Origin: Azadirachta indica
Taxonomy: Eukaryota; Streptophyta; Magnoliopsida; Sapindales; Meliaceae
DNA: 64,000 nt
Direction: 5' to 3'
Assembly: GCA_022749755.1 (NCBI GenBank)
Contig: CM040450.1
Location: forward strand, 5,074,913 to 5,138,912
Positions 37,352-49,394 of the stretch are shown in pieces. Positions within the stretch are counted from its first letter, which is position 1. The number at the start of each line of letters is the position of its first letter. The translations under genes were made by a program, and so were the position numbers. The notes beneath the pieces are model-generated. The model worked only from the letters and a program-made list of their open reading frames with translations, was not told the DNA's origin and ran no database searches.

Positions 37352-38743
37352 ATGGACGGTGGAGGAAAAGTGAAGAAAGGAGCAGGAGGAAGGAAAGGAC
37401 TCGGTCCTAAAAAGAAACCTGTCTCCCGCTCCGTAAAAGCTGGTCTGCAGTTCCCGGTCGGTCGGATCGGTCGTTATCTGAAAAAGGGACGCTACTCCGA
37501 GCGCGTTGGCACCGGCGCTCCGGTCTACCTTGCTGCTGTACTTGAGTACCTTGCCGCTGAGGTGGTTACCTGAACACAAATTCTTACATTTGTTTTTTTA
37601 AAATCACTGTTCAAAAATTACACTTTCGAGTTAGTTTTGAGTTAATTTATAAGATATGCGTAAAAATTCGTGTTTTTCCCTTTTTGCATGATTTTGTTGT
37701 TAATTGTCTAGGGTTTTGTTCGGTTGGTGAGAAAATGTAGGAAAATGGGTAATTGATAGTTTTAGGATTCTTTTTAAAGATATTTTCAACCATTTGTGTT
37801 ATAATCTGGTTTCAAATCTTATTATTTGTTTATTGGGTCTAGAACCTACTTAAATTTCAAGAAATAAAAGGAAAGCACTAGAAACTGAGCATACATTTGG
37901 GATTAAAATGATGTGGCTTGTGGTTTTCAGAATATGTTTGGGATTGAGGTGTCGGAGGGCATAGTTGCTCTCAGATAGAATTAGGAAGGGATTTTTTGGA
38001 TGAGCCGTTGTAACTTTGAAGTTATACTTTTGATGTGTGGTGGAAGCACTAGATGTTAAATTTATTTGAAAAGTAGTTGCAATCAATTAACAGTTGGTTT
38101 TATTGAACATTTTAATTTTTGTGCTTCTAAAGTTATTAGAAGCACAGTAGTACCAAACATATTGTTTGTTCCAGATAATATTATTAGATGCTGAGTATAA
38201 GTTTGAGAACACAAATAGAACATTAGTGGTCAGGTAAAAGTAAGATTTTGTAAGACATTTTAGCTGTCTTTATTCAAAGTCAAAATTGAAGCATGGCAAT
38301 TCTAATCATATCCTTGATTTGTAATTTTGATACAATGTATTTTTCACCCAAAAACGATACTAGTAAATCTTTAAAATTGATTGCATCCAAATTATATTCA
38401 AAATTTGTATATTTTATCCAAATTCTTAAAATTGTTTTGGAGTGTTGAATATAATGTCTGACATTTGTACTCTTGTTTGTGGGTTTTGAACCCTTTTTAG
38501 GTTCTTGAGCTCGCCGGTAATGCAGCTAGGGATAACAAGAAGAATAGGATCATCCCAAGGCATGTCCTGTTGGCCGTAAGGAATGATGAGGAACTTGGGA
38601 AGCTTCTTGCTGGTGTGACTATTGCTCACGGTGGAGTGTTGCCCAACATCAACCCAGTTCTTCTGCCTAAAAAATCTGAGAAGGTGGCAGCTAAAGAGCC
38701 CAAGTCTCCATCCAAGGCCACCAAGTCACCTAAGAAGGCTTAG
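37352..38743 (+). CDS. Histone H2A, H2A.W type
   Basis: Two exons, 37352-37561 and 38501-38743, with a 939-base GT-AG intron (junction AE-VLEL), give 150 residues. It is a core histone that pairs with H2B. The fold is intact: an N-tail rich in Lys and Gly, [17 protein letters not shown], then [29 protein letters not shown], the acidic patch around NDEELGKLL, and [10 protein letters not shown]. The extended C-tail [16 protein letters not shown] carries a KSPKK motif, the hallmark of plant H2A.W, which binds linker DNA and marks heterochromatin. There is no SQEF ending, so it is not H2A.X, and the docking region is not that of H2A.Z. The assignment to W rests on the tail. The gene sits among transposon relics, itself in an expressed-looking context. 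Confidence 0.95.
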
Positions 38744-40297
38744 ATTTTTAGACTTTTTATCTTCAACTGGGTGTATGTAACTTCTTGATGTACTTGGCTT
38801 GTAGGAAAGCTTTATGTCCGTAGGTATTAGGACCATTGTACCTTTTATTACCAGTCACTGTGTAGAACTACCCGTTGTTTTGAGTGAATGAAATCAAGTT
38901 AATGGTTCTAGTATTTCATTTGCTTCATCAAATGTAGTTTTTCTTATTTAATTTTCTTGTTGGTTTTCTACTAGCAGTATCTGTTTTCACTGTTCCTATG
39001 CGCGGCTAATATTCGACTGATTTAGAAGATACTACCTTTGTATTAGCACATTTCTAGAATTGAGGTTGTGATTTTTTTGGTTTAGGAAACAGAATCATTG
39101 CATGTCAAGTAAATGTGAGTGTTTATATCAAATTTTTAATTTTCGTGCTTTTAAAATTGAGTGAAAAGACTATACTTGCAAACTTAAATTGATCAATGGC
39201 TGAATCTAGCTAGAAAAAAAAAAAAAAAAAAAACTCAACCGTTGTAGATTTAGACAAAAAAAATATAGAACTTTGTGATGACATGTTGAAAGCAATATAT
39301 TACTAATAAGTGAGAATAAGAGTGGTAGACATAAAAACTCTTTATAAGAACTGTCATATACCCCAACGGAAACTATGGAGATGGAGAGGAATTGAGGTAG
39401 TACTGATATATTCTTTCCACACGATTTTATTGTTGATTTTACATTTTAATTTGACCATTACAAAGTTTGTACCGCTAGAGTGACGAATGGAGAGAACTGT
39501 TTTTCCCATTATTTTTTTGAAACAATTTTTCCTATTCAAGGACATTTAAAGCAAATTCATCAGATTGTATTTCATCAAAAAGAGTCCAGAACGAGAATTT
39601 GTGAAGCGTTAATTGGAGTATTGGCTGGCATCTATTAACCTACAAGACATTGTTTCAGTCAGAAACGATGTGCAGTTTCAGTTTACCAATACTAAACAGT
39701 CAGACATTCCTAAATTCTGACTAGTCCGAGTAGAGCTTTTCACGAAATATACATTTGTGACTAATCCAAGCAGAACTGCAAAAGATTCAGCAGAACGCAT
39801 TAAATAAACCCGTGCCATGACTTTGCAGCCTAATTTATCATCAAAATTAGAGTAGTTGATCCATTCTTTTCCCAATTTTGATTCGGACAAATCTCTTTCC
39901 CCTACCTTTTCATTTGGCTAAAGATAAAAAATATATATATAGAAAGTAAAGCCAGTCATTCATCAAAACAATCGTTGTATATCAATTGTCTACAATCTGG
40001 TTTTGAGTTTGTATCATCTTCTCAAGTCTTTGCAACAGAAACTTAAGGAACCAAAAAGATTCTTGGTAAATTTCTATACCAACTCTTCTCCAAGTCATTT
40101 CTCAAACACATCCAATACCCACGAGTTATTTTAATCAATATTCAGAAACCATTCCAACGGAGATTTCATTAATCTGTCCCTAAAATTATTAAATCTACAA
40201 AGCGTTAAAAAAATAAAAAAAAAAACTAAAAAGGAGTTGGAACCCTAACCACAAAATAAGGAGAGCCATTCAAATACGGAACAAAAAATTAACAAGA
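38744..40297. other. Spacer between convergent H2A.W and H2B genes
   Basis: Contains the 3' untranslated sequence of H2A.W (first about 200 bases) and, at the right end, the 3' flank of H2B copy 1. A poly-A run lies at about 39211-39233. The segment 40100-40200 matches the 3' flank of H2B copy 2 near 49190-49315 (CAATATTCAGAAAC and GATTTCATTA-TCTGTC patches). Confidence 0.55.
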
Positions 40298-40732
40298 TTA
40301 AGAGCTGGTAAACTTGGTCACGGCCTTGGTTCCCTCAGAAACGGCGTGTTTCGCCAACTCACCGGGCAACACCAACCTTACGGCGGTCTGGATCTCCCTA
40401 GATGTGATTGTCGGCTTTTTGTTATATCTCGCCAAACGAGACGCTTCCTGGGCCAATTTCTCGAAAATATCGTTGATAAAACTGTTCATAATGCCCATCG
40501 CCTTGCTCGAGATTCCGATATCGGGGTGAACTTGCTTCAGAACCTTGAAGATGTAGATCTTGTAGGTCTCGGTGCTCTTCTTGATCTTCTTCTTCTTTTT
40601 CTCGCCGCTTTCTTTAGAGATCTTTTTCTCGGCTTTCGGCCTCTTCTCGGCGGCGGCGGCGGCTGCGGCTGGGGCCTTCTCGGCTACGGGCTTTTTCTCC
40701 GCGGGCTTCTTCTCGGCGGCTTTGGGCGCCAT
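40298..40732 (-). CDS. Histone H2B (copy 1)
   Basis: Single-exon, 144-residue core histone H2B. The N-tail is Lys/Ala/Pro-rich with an [14 protein letters not shown] repeat and an eight-alanine stretch interrupted only at its end. The histone fold starts at about residue 53 with [18 protein letters not shown], followed by [39 protein letters not shown] and the C-terminal [15 protein letters not shown] with the ubiquitinated Lys region. From KKSTETYK to the end it is identical to copy 2 at 49395; the paralogues differ only in the N-tail. The ATG at 40732 lies about 104 bases downstream of a TATA box. Plant H2B genes typically lack introns, as here. Confidence 0.96.
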   Translation of the reverse strand: MAPKAAEKKPAEKKPVAEKAPAAAAAAAEKRPKAEKKISKESGEKKKKKIKKSTETYKIYIFKVLKQVHPDIGISSKAMGIMNSFINDIFEKLAQEASRLARYNKKPTITSREIQTAVRLVLPGELAKHAVSEGTKAVTKFTSS

Positions 40733-40835
40733 GGCAAGGACGGAAGGACGTAGAGAGTTTTGAACAGAGGGTTTTGACGGAAGGCAGCCACCGAAATGAA
40801 GAGTTCTCCAGTATTTTAACGGAGGCGGGGCAGAA

Positions 40836-40844
40836 TTTATATAG
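40836..40844 (-). promoter_or_regulatory. TATA box of H2B copy 1
   Basis: On the minus strand it reads CTATATAAA, about 104 bases upstream of the ATG. A reverse CCAAT (ATTGG on plus at 40864-40868) lies just upstream. The arrangement is the same as in copy 2. Confidence 0.75.
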
Positions 40845-40882
40845 AGAAGTGAGCTGGATCCTTATTGGTCAAAAGAGTTTCA

Positions 40883-40900
40883 CGGGGATTGGTGACATGG
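40883..40900 (-). promoter_or_regulatory. Eroded histone type I element of H2B copy 1
   Basis: At the position corresponding to the type I element of copy 2, this promoter reads CCATGTCACCAATCCCCG on the minus strand. Compared with the plant histone consensus CCACGTCANCGATCCGCG, both the ACGT core and the GATCCGCG octamer have changes. The surrounding promoter is still alignable, so the site has degraded in place. Confidence 0.6.
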
Positions 40901-41039
40901 CCATCACTCTAAGCGTTAGATTCTGGGTAGGATAAAGCGGGGACATACGGGCGGTTGAGATTTTCTGTCTTGTTTTATGGCCGTCAGTTATGTCATTATC
41001 TTTTGTATAAAATTAAGGAACCACGATAATTTATAAGTA

Positions 41040-42177
41040 GGTGTCTTAACGGACACCTCCCCTGATATTTTAAGTTTTAACACATAAATGAAAGTTTTAA
41101 AAAAAATATACATACCTTCTCTATATTGTCAATTGACTTACTTTTATCATTATTTTACTATTAAATTAAGAGATATTTTGACAAAATTATGCATACTTTC
41201 CTATCTCAAAAACACTTGTACTAAAATAAGTAAATAAATTCCAAGATTAAAATCAAACTTTAACAGTAGTGGTAGAGGATTAGGGTCAAAACTAGCATGC
41301 AGCACTCTACCCACCACTGTCCATCTCCACCCATCTTCTCTTTTGGAAAATTTTGTCTCTAACTCTTTCCTTCTCCCTCACTACAAGTTATTCTCATTAC
41401 TTATTTCTCTAAAATCACTTCAAATAGGTTTATCTATCTTCTCTCTTTTATATAATGTTGTCAACCATAATGATAACTTCCTTTTTGTTAAATTTGTTTT
41501 TAAGATTGTCCCTCTTTAAGTATAGATCTCTCTCAATTTGAAATGAACTCCTTTTTTTTTTTTGTCATATTATTGGAGTCGAATTTCTTTTGGTAATTGT
41601 GAGGGAAGAGGTTGGTTTGGTTGGCATCAGATTAAGCCGCGAAAGAGGCAATGATAAACACCCATTCAATGTAGAAAGAAGAAGCCATAAAGAAGAGCAA
41701 AGAATGTTTCTTGAATTCTGCCAATATAGTGCTTGGCTTTGGAAAACGATAAATTGAAGAAAAAATGTAGGAAAATTAATGAAGAGGTTTTGGTAAAGGG
41801 TTTGCAAGTGTATAGAGTTTCAATTTTCATCTATGGTCTGCTATATCTATGAGGAAATGCTTGAAGAATATTTGCATGAAGAGATGAAATCTTTAAGTCT
41901 TGGTTTTGTTCTCTTTCGTGGGTTGAAGAAACATAAAAGCGTATTTTCACATAATAATAGAATTTTCACCATCTATTAGGCCTGTTAACGATGTATATCT
42001 AATTTAAACATCATTTTTTATTTCAAGTCTCATTTGAAGGGTCAAAGCACATTATTGTCATTTCAATAAACGGTGTTAATAAACTAACAGTGTAGAGGAG
42101 GTATATGTGCCTTTCCCCAAATTTTCTATTTATATGTTAAAAGTCCAAACCTCATAAAAGGTATTCATTAAAACTCC
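41040..42177. mobile_element. Mutator-like non-autonomous element with 10-base target duplication
   Basis: TTTATAAGTA occurs at 41030-41039 and again at 42178-42187. Between them the ends are long imperfect inverted repeats: GGTGTCTTAACGGACACCT on the left and GGAGTTTTAATGAATACCT on the right, reverse complemented (about 14 of 19). Similarity extends inward about 90 bases to ATACATACCT and ATATACCTCC. A 9-11 base duplication with long inverted ends is typical of Mutator-like elements. The interior has no transposase; the minus-strand open frame at 41565-41807 is not recognised. It lies between the two H2B genes. Confidence 0.75.
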
Positions 42178-42306
42178 TTTATAAGTATTAATCAGACAAA
42201 AAAGGGCCAAATTACAAGAATCAAATTGGCTAAACCTTTAAAATAATAATAACAAAGTGCTAAACTAGATTAATGTTAAACATTTTAAAATTTATCATAT
42301 TTTATG

Positions 42307-45300
42307 TAGGAGTGACAATTTGAAACACAATACAATTATTTGACACGAATTTGATATCATTAAATGAATTCACATTTAAAAATCTTGATACGAATAATAA
42401 TCATATTGTATTCGTGTCAACACGATTATTATTCGTGTTGTATCCATATTTAGCTTACAAAATATGATTTTTCGTTTAAGACACGATTAATTAAACGAAT
42501 AATCATGCTTTAAATGAATAAATGAATAATCGTATCTAAAACGAATATATTTAAAAAAATTTTTAAAATATGTAATATAAATTTTTTAATTATAAACAAT
42601 CGCTAATATAAGGATCGAATTATTAAATATATATTATGTTTGATAAAATACGTAATTTATAATATCTTTAAAAATCTCAATAATAATTATCAAATTAACA
42701 TAATCAAACTTCACTTAAATCTTTCATTTTCTTTCTTACAAACCGTCACCTCTCTCTCAAACTCCACCCACTGTCACCAAACACCTAGCAATTGAATTCA
42801 TCATCTTCGGCCTCTTCTTTTTCTTTGACTTTTTCAATTTCAAATACCTAAATCAAAAAGATTAGTCATTTGTTCTTAATATTTTTAATCCATATATCTA
42901 GATGTACAACAAATTAGTAATTATTTATTTTAATTTTATAATTAACATTATCTACTTAACATTGTATAATATGCATATGTAATAATTATAATGTGAATGT
43001 CTTGTTCTATGTGTAAGTCCATTATCAATTTAATCCTTAATATTTTAATTGTCAGATATAAGCCATACAAGATTGAGAAAATAAATACGGAAGTTGATAT
43101 ATAATATTTCAAATATTCGGGTGTTTTTGTTTTTTATAGAAAATTTTATAAAATTTTCTTCTAAACTATTAAGGAAAAGGGAATATAATATTTCAAATAT
43201 TCGAGTGTTTCTGTTTTTTATAAAAAATCTTGTAGGATTTTCTTCTAAAAACTTAATTCAACTTCTTATCTTTTTCAATCTTAAGCCATTTTTAATTGCA
43301 GCTTCTAATGCAATAGCTAGCTTTTTGAAATTTATTAACAATTAATGTTAAGATATTTTAAAAGAAAATTTTCATTATATATCTTTTGTAATTTAATTTT
43401 TATAATGCATATTTTTTTCATTATAACTTGTAAGAAATAAAAATTATATTTACTCTATTTTTATAATTCACAGAAAGAAAATGTATTCAACTGAGACTAA
43501 TATGATTAATAATTCTGTAAATATTGGAGACGATGGTATTGATAATATTATTCAGTTGGAAGATAAGACTAATAAAAGTTGTTCAGAATACACTAGAAAA
43601 CGCAAACGAAAGATTACTTCAGAAGTTTGGATATTATTTGAGAAATTGTCAATCAGTCAATTTCTATAGGGAAAATAAAGAACAAAATGCAAAAAAAAGT
43701 GGCATTGTTTACATTTTTCTAAGTACAAGTGGTATAGGTAATATGAAAAAATACATGACCACTTGTCTTAAATTGTTGATGCCACATGATGCTAAGCAGA
43801 TGCTTATTGATCATGTTTCAGGGTCTATGTCAATTCGTGTTCCTAAATTCGATCCTAATGTATATCGTGAAAAATTGTGTTATACTTTGGTGAAGCATGA
43901 CTTGCTTTTTCAATTTATTGAGTATGAAGGTATTATAAATATTCATAAATATTTGGAAGAATGGGTGCCAATAATAACTAGAAACACTGCAAAATCAGAT
44001 ATGTTAAAAATGTATAAAAGTGGAAAAGAAAAAATCATCTGCATGTTGTAAGGTGTTCCTGGTAGAATATATTTAACTGCTAATTTATGGACTTCTATTA
44101 CTATAAATAGTTATTTATGTTTGACGGCACATTTCATTGATAAAAAATGGAAACTACATAAAAGAATGTTAAATTTTTGCTGCATGTCATTTTCACATAT
44201 TAAGATATGTTTAGTTGATAAGTTATTATCATTATTATGTGATTGGGGTATTGAGAAAAAAATATTTTTATTAAATTCAGACAATACTTCAAGTAATAAT
44301 GTTTGTGTTCAAATGTTAAAAGGTCAATTGAAAATAAGGAAAGTATTATTGTCCGATGGAGATTTTTTTCATGTTCGTTGTCGTGCACATATTATTAATT
44401 TGATAGTTCAAGAGGGGTTAACAGAAATTAAGGGAGAAGTGGAAAAAGTTCGTAAAGTATGAAATATATCAAAGGATCGCAGATGAGAAAACAAAAGTTT
44501 TTGAAGTGTGTTAGACAAGTGTCTCTAGATAATAAGAAAGAATTAAGGCAAGATGTTCCGATAAAATGGAATTTTACTTTTCTTATGCTTGAAAGTGTTT
44601 TGAATTATAAAAATACTTTTTGTCACTTGCAACTAAGTGACTCTAATTACAAACGTTGTTCTTTTAAAGATGAGTGAGAAAAAGTAAAAAAAATTAATAA
44701 ATTCTTGTATGTTTTTTATGATACTACTTACATCTTTTCTGGTACAAAGAACCTCACTTTAAATTTGTATTTTTCAAAAGTGTTTGCTGCCTTTGTAACT
44801 TTGAAGCAATTGATGAAATGTAGGAATGACTATATGAGACATATAGCAGAAAAAATTATAGTCAAGTGTTTTAAGTATTGGTTCGACTTTTCTACCATAT
44901 TGGCAATTGCTCTTATTTTAAATTCTCATTACAAAATTTCATTTATTGAGTTTGCATACAAAAAAGTTTATGGTCAGGATTCAACACAAATTAAGCATGT
45001 TTGAGATAATTTGCTTTCTTTTTTCAATAAATATATGGTTAATTCATTTGAATCATCTTCTATGACCACATCCACGATTTCTATCCAAGCTCGACATGTT
45101 GGTTCAAATATGGCATATGATGATCTTACATCTTACATTCAATAAGACCGTGGATATACTAAAGGTAAAATTTATAATTATTTATAATATTTCAATTATT
45201 TAATTTTTGCTTATGACTTGTATGGAACTTTAATATAATTATATTTCTTGTAAGAGTTTGATAACTTTGAAAGTATGGATTATAATAATTTAAATCAAAA

Positions 45301-46509
45301 GACTCAATTGGAACTTTATTTGGATGTGCCGCAAATAGATAAAAACGCTAATTTAGACATTTTAGACTTTTGGAAAAGAAATGAATTCCGTTATCTTAAT
45401 CTTTCTTCCATGGCTCGCGATGTCTTGAACATTTCTATATCTATTGTTCCATCTGTATTGGCTTTTAACGTTGGTGGTACAGTATTTGATCAATTTCAAA
45501 ATGCACTTAAGCTGGATACAGTAGAGGCATTAGTTTGTACAAGAGATTAGTTTTTTGAGAATGGTAATAAATTTTTTATATAATTGATTTAAATTTTCTT
45601 TTTGTTGCTTATAAGTGATGATATTTATAATTTGTTTTTGTTATTATTACAGAAAGTAATCGTGCCCAATTGAATGATCTTACTGGAAAAATATTAAATT
45701 TGAATATTTTAAATACTTCATCTTCAAAAAGTAGTACGATTCCTAACAGTTCTTAGTTGTTACTTGAGAAAAATTAATATTTGAATTTAAATTTTTTAGC
45801 TTTAAATTGTTACATATGTTGTTTTTATTATTTGAGAAAATTGAATTGAATTGAATGTATATTATTTAGTTTTTAGTTGTTGTTATATATGTTGTTTCTG
45901 TTATTTGGAAGAATTGAATTAAATTGAGTTTATGTTGTTTAGTTTTTAGTTGTTGATTTGTTATTTATGTTTTTTTGTCATTTAGGAGAATTGAATTGAA
46001 TTGAATTTTATTATATAGTTTTTAGTTGTTGTTTATGTTACTTTTGTTATTTGGGAGAATTGAAATTGAATTTATGTTATTATTTTTTAATTTTTTATGA
46101 TGATAGAATATATTATTTATATTGTTATTTATAATTTAAGAGAATTAAGATTTATGTTTTTTTATTTAAAAATTTAAATGGACGATGTTTGGTTCAAAAT
46201 AATAAATTAGTTTATTTTTATTATTTTTGTTTATAAAATTAATCGTATTTTAAACGAATCATATTCGTGTCATAAATGAATGGTATTGATGTCTTAAACG
46301 AATCATATTCGTGTCTTAACCGAATCGTGTTTAAACAAATAATCATGTTTTAAACAAATAAACGAATAATCGTGTCTAAACGGATCATACTTAAATTTAA
46401 AAGAATTGATACGAATAATAAACGAATCGTATTCGTGTCAAACAAATATTAAACAAATGGTATTCATGTCGGCCCAAATTCAATTCGTTTTTCCGAATCG
46501 CCACCCCTA
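42307..46509 (+). mobile_element. hAT transposon with perfect 8-base target duplication
   Basis: ATTTTATG flanks the element on both sides (42299-42306 and 46510-46517). The ends are TAGGAGTGACAATT on the left and TAGGGGTGGCGATT on the right, reverse complemented (11 of 14), a typical hAT end. Both subterminal regions are packed with short repeats around CGAATAAT, ATTCGTGTC and AAACGAAT, as expected for transposase binding. It encodes a broken hAT transposase on the plus strand. Length is 4,203 bases. Confidence 0.92.
43481..45760 (+). pseudogene. hAT transposase pseudogene inside the 42307-46509 element
   Basis: Pieces in order: ITSEVWILFEKLS, where a BED finger should follow but its Cys pair reads AKKS. 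Then VYREKLCYTLVKHDLLFQF (about 43860), a central piece with YLTANLWTSITINSYLCL and WKLHKRMLNF (44070-44180), and DNTSSNNV with FFHVRCRAHIINLIVQEGL (44280-44420). DVPIKWNFTFLMLE follows at about 44550. The C-terminal dimerisation region has DILDFWKRNEFRYLNLSSMARDVLNI and DTVEALVCTRD (45350-45545). Stops and frame changes separate the pieces near 43670, 44050, 44675, 45004 and 45550. The protein cannot be made. Confidence 0.88.
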
Positions 46510-46517
46510 ATTTTATG

Positions 46518-47019
46518 GGTCATAAATATTAAACAAAGCAACAATACATCATTGGAGATATTATTAAATTTAAAAATTAATTTTTTAATTATTTATATAA
46601 TAAATGGGATAACAACAACAAATGAAAATTAGCAGAATTTATTTTTGTATTTCTTACCAAATATAATTGAAATATAATTGAAATATAATATCAAATATAA
46701 TTGAAATATGTTTTGTAAACTTTCATAGGTACATCTTGATACTTGGTAATGTTACATGCTTGTTTTGTTGTGGTTGAAAATACAACTTGAATTTATTGTT
46801 ATTGATAAATATTTTAAGTTAATATTAAAAAACATATAATAGAAAATTGATAATTCTATAATCATATTGCTAGAGAACTTCAGACAAACATCTTAGCAAA
46901 GGAATTCGACAACCTATGAACTTTTTTAGGTTTTGTATAAATGTAAGTTAGCCGCTACTCCGTCCCGCATTATTCAAGTTTAGAGTATTGGACTTCAAAC
47001 ATCTCAATGTGACTTTAGA
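46518..47019. other. AT-rich spacer between the hAT element and the copia relic
   Basis: Non-coding A/T-rich sequence with small direct repeats of ATATAATTGAAATATAAT near 46666-46710. No gene recognised. It may include the downstream end of the copia relic, but no long terminal repeat was found. Confidence 0.45.
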
Positions 47020-48450
47020 TCTAGCCTTCGCAGCAGCAACATATTCTACTTCTCCAACAGATAATTGCATCATACAACCAAAGTAACATCATAGGCAGCT
47101 AGCCTAATCAGTGTTAGAACAGCCAATTATACTTCGAGTTTTCGGGCAGTCTTATACAGGACATCATAAGCAAGTGTGCCCTGCAATTACCTCAATTCTC
47201 TTTTTGCTGCTTCATATGAATTTGACTTGGTTCTTTACAAACCAAGGAAGTATGCCTGCCTGCTGCACACATGATAACGGGTCTGGTCGAAGTAAAGATA
47301 CAGGGTGTGGCCAGTAGGACTCTGGGGCTTCTGTGTTCTCAGAAATTAAATTTTGAGCACATTGTCTAAACGTTTCTTTTGAGAATGAAATTCCCATTTT
47401 TCATGTGGTATTCTTTAATTCCCAAACATATTGTAATAGGTCCAACTTACTTTTCTTATGACTGTTCATCGTTGCTGGTAACTAGTAAGCACAAATCATC
47501 GACATAGAAAGAAACAGTAAGAATAATAGTTTCTTTCATCAAAATGTATAGTGTTGGCTCATTTTGGATTCTTTTGAAAACCTCTCATGAGGGAATATTT
47601 ATTTCTCTCACTATACTATGTTCATGGTGCTTGCTTTAGCTCATAAGGAGTCTTCTTCTTCCTCAACTTGTACACTTGTTTCCTACCTTCTTCTTTCCCA
47701 GGGAAACCTAAGGACTGATCAACACAAATTTCTTCCAATAATACATTCGAAAAGCTTATTTAACTGACATCAAGGATCCAAGATGCTAAAGTTGACATCA
47801 GCTTAGCAGCAAAAGCAATCAAAGTTCTTATAGTTTCTATTATTGCAACATGGGCAAAGGTTTTACAAAAATCAGTACTTTGGATTTTGAGTGAATTCCA
47901 TATTACTGTATGTGATACCATCTTGATTTAATTTTGTTTTGGAAATCAATTCGACTCCAATGAATTCTCTATCTTTCGGCTCATCAACAAGCTCCTTTTA
48001 ATTCTTCTCTGTCATAGTTATCTCTTCCCTCATTACTTTCTTCAAAGCTTTCTGGTTACAGAGTCACACAAGTTGCCAGATTCATGTCTCACTCAGCATT
48101 CTAGTTCTTCTTGGAGGAGATTCAATCTCATCAAACTTTGTTCAATTTTCGAAAGGAATATATGCTTAACATATACACTCCAAGCTTCACAGGCAGTCAT
48201 GTTTTTCACTGATTTGGCTGGACATCAATTGAGAATAATAAATTGTTGTGTGCACAACTTTAGCCACAAACTTTTAGGCAAGTATTATCACTTAGCAATG
48301 ATGTGGCCATTTGAATGTGGTTCTGATTTTCCTCTCTGCAATGTCATTCTATTGAGGATTCTAACCTATTGTTTGTTTGTTGCTTCCAAAGGCCTGCATC
48401 TTGTCAGGAAGTATGCTCTCCACCTCTATCACCTAAAATGGCTTTGATGG
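47020..48450 (-). pseudogene. Ty1-copia retrotransposon polyprotein relic
   Basis: On the minus strand, going left, the order of domains matches copia pol. The integrase end comes first (AKSVKNMTACEAWSV near 48200, followed by EQSLMRLNL). The linker into reverse transcriptase follows (ELVDEPKDREFIGVELISKTK near 48000-47930, then TFAHVAIIETIRTLIAFAAK near 47850). The reverse transcriptase part includes KVYKLRKKK-like sequence and the catalytic YVDD motif (SFYVDDLCLLVTSNDEQ near 47510-47460). The RNase H end reads VGEVEYVAAAKA near 47060-47030. Many stops and frame shifts interrupt it. No terminal repeats or primer site are visible, so it is an old truncated copy. Confidence 0.8.
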
Positions 48451-49394
48451 TACAGCCACTTCTCCACACATGCACTGTATCTTTCTAACAGTAGGAAGGT
48501 TTCTATTTTTCCCTCAGAAAATACGCCAAAATCATCTAAGAACGAATAAAAGAAAGTACATGAGCTTCTTTTAAAAATGGAGTACGCATTGCAAACGCAC
48601 ATCAGGATGCTAGCAAGCTCAAACAATACTTTACTCCTCATAAACTTATACCTAAAAAATGAACATATGTTGCTTTCACTTGCACACGGTTAAGCAGATT
48701 TTTAAATTTTTGACGGCCCTACCAGCATATCCTTCTACTTATATAACCTCAAAACATTAAAAATTTAGATGAAAGCACCACCAAGAACAACTCCCTTAGT
48801 GTCAAAATCAAAATGAAGGTCACTAGCAAAGTTTCTGTTTTTCTACATTTTGAAACACGCAATCACCAATCTTTGTTCATTTTTATTATACATAGTATAG
48901 CCATATTCAGCAAGTTGCACACCATAAATTTTGATGCAAATCCGGAAAAAGCAACTACTTAGTTCCCTAATTAACTTTGACAACAATCTTTCCTTTTCCT
49001 CCTGAAAGAACAACCTAATTTTGTAGTCACTCTGCTTGTTATTTCCCTTTACTGTCTATTGTAGTAGTCACTCTGTTTATGCTTTCTCAATCCTTGTTTT
49101 ATGCTTGCAGGAGCTACACAGAAACCCAAAAGTCCATCGAACAAGAATCTTCTCCTTTTTCAATCAGACGTCTCAGGTAATTCCCAACGACCCACAAGTT
49201 AAGAACCAGATGCTTCCGCACAAAACTCAATATTCAGAAACACGTTTTAATCAAATCCCATATTAAACAAGAAAAGATTTCATTACTCTGTCTATAAAAT
49301 CATTACATCTATTAAGAGAAAAAGAAAAATTCGAAACCCTAGGCACAAAATAAAAGAGACCAATTAGAATACGGAACCTAAAAGACGAACAAGA
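48451..49394. other. Spacer and 3' flank of H2B copy 2
   Basis: No gene. The part at about 49190-49390 is alignable with the 3' flank of H2B copy 1 and probably holds the 3' untranslated region of copy 2. Confidence 0.5.

Noticed and set aside
37184..37579. 131-codon minus-strand frame
   Set aside because: Antisense to the leader and first exon of H2A.W, and it contains low-complexity sequence from the pyrimidine-rich leader.
42307..46509. Functional transposase gene in the hAT element
   Set aside because: At least five frame breaks or stops and loss of the BED Cys pair show it is dead.
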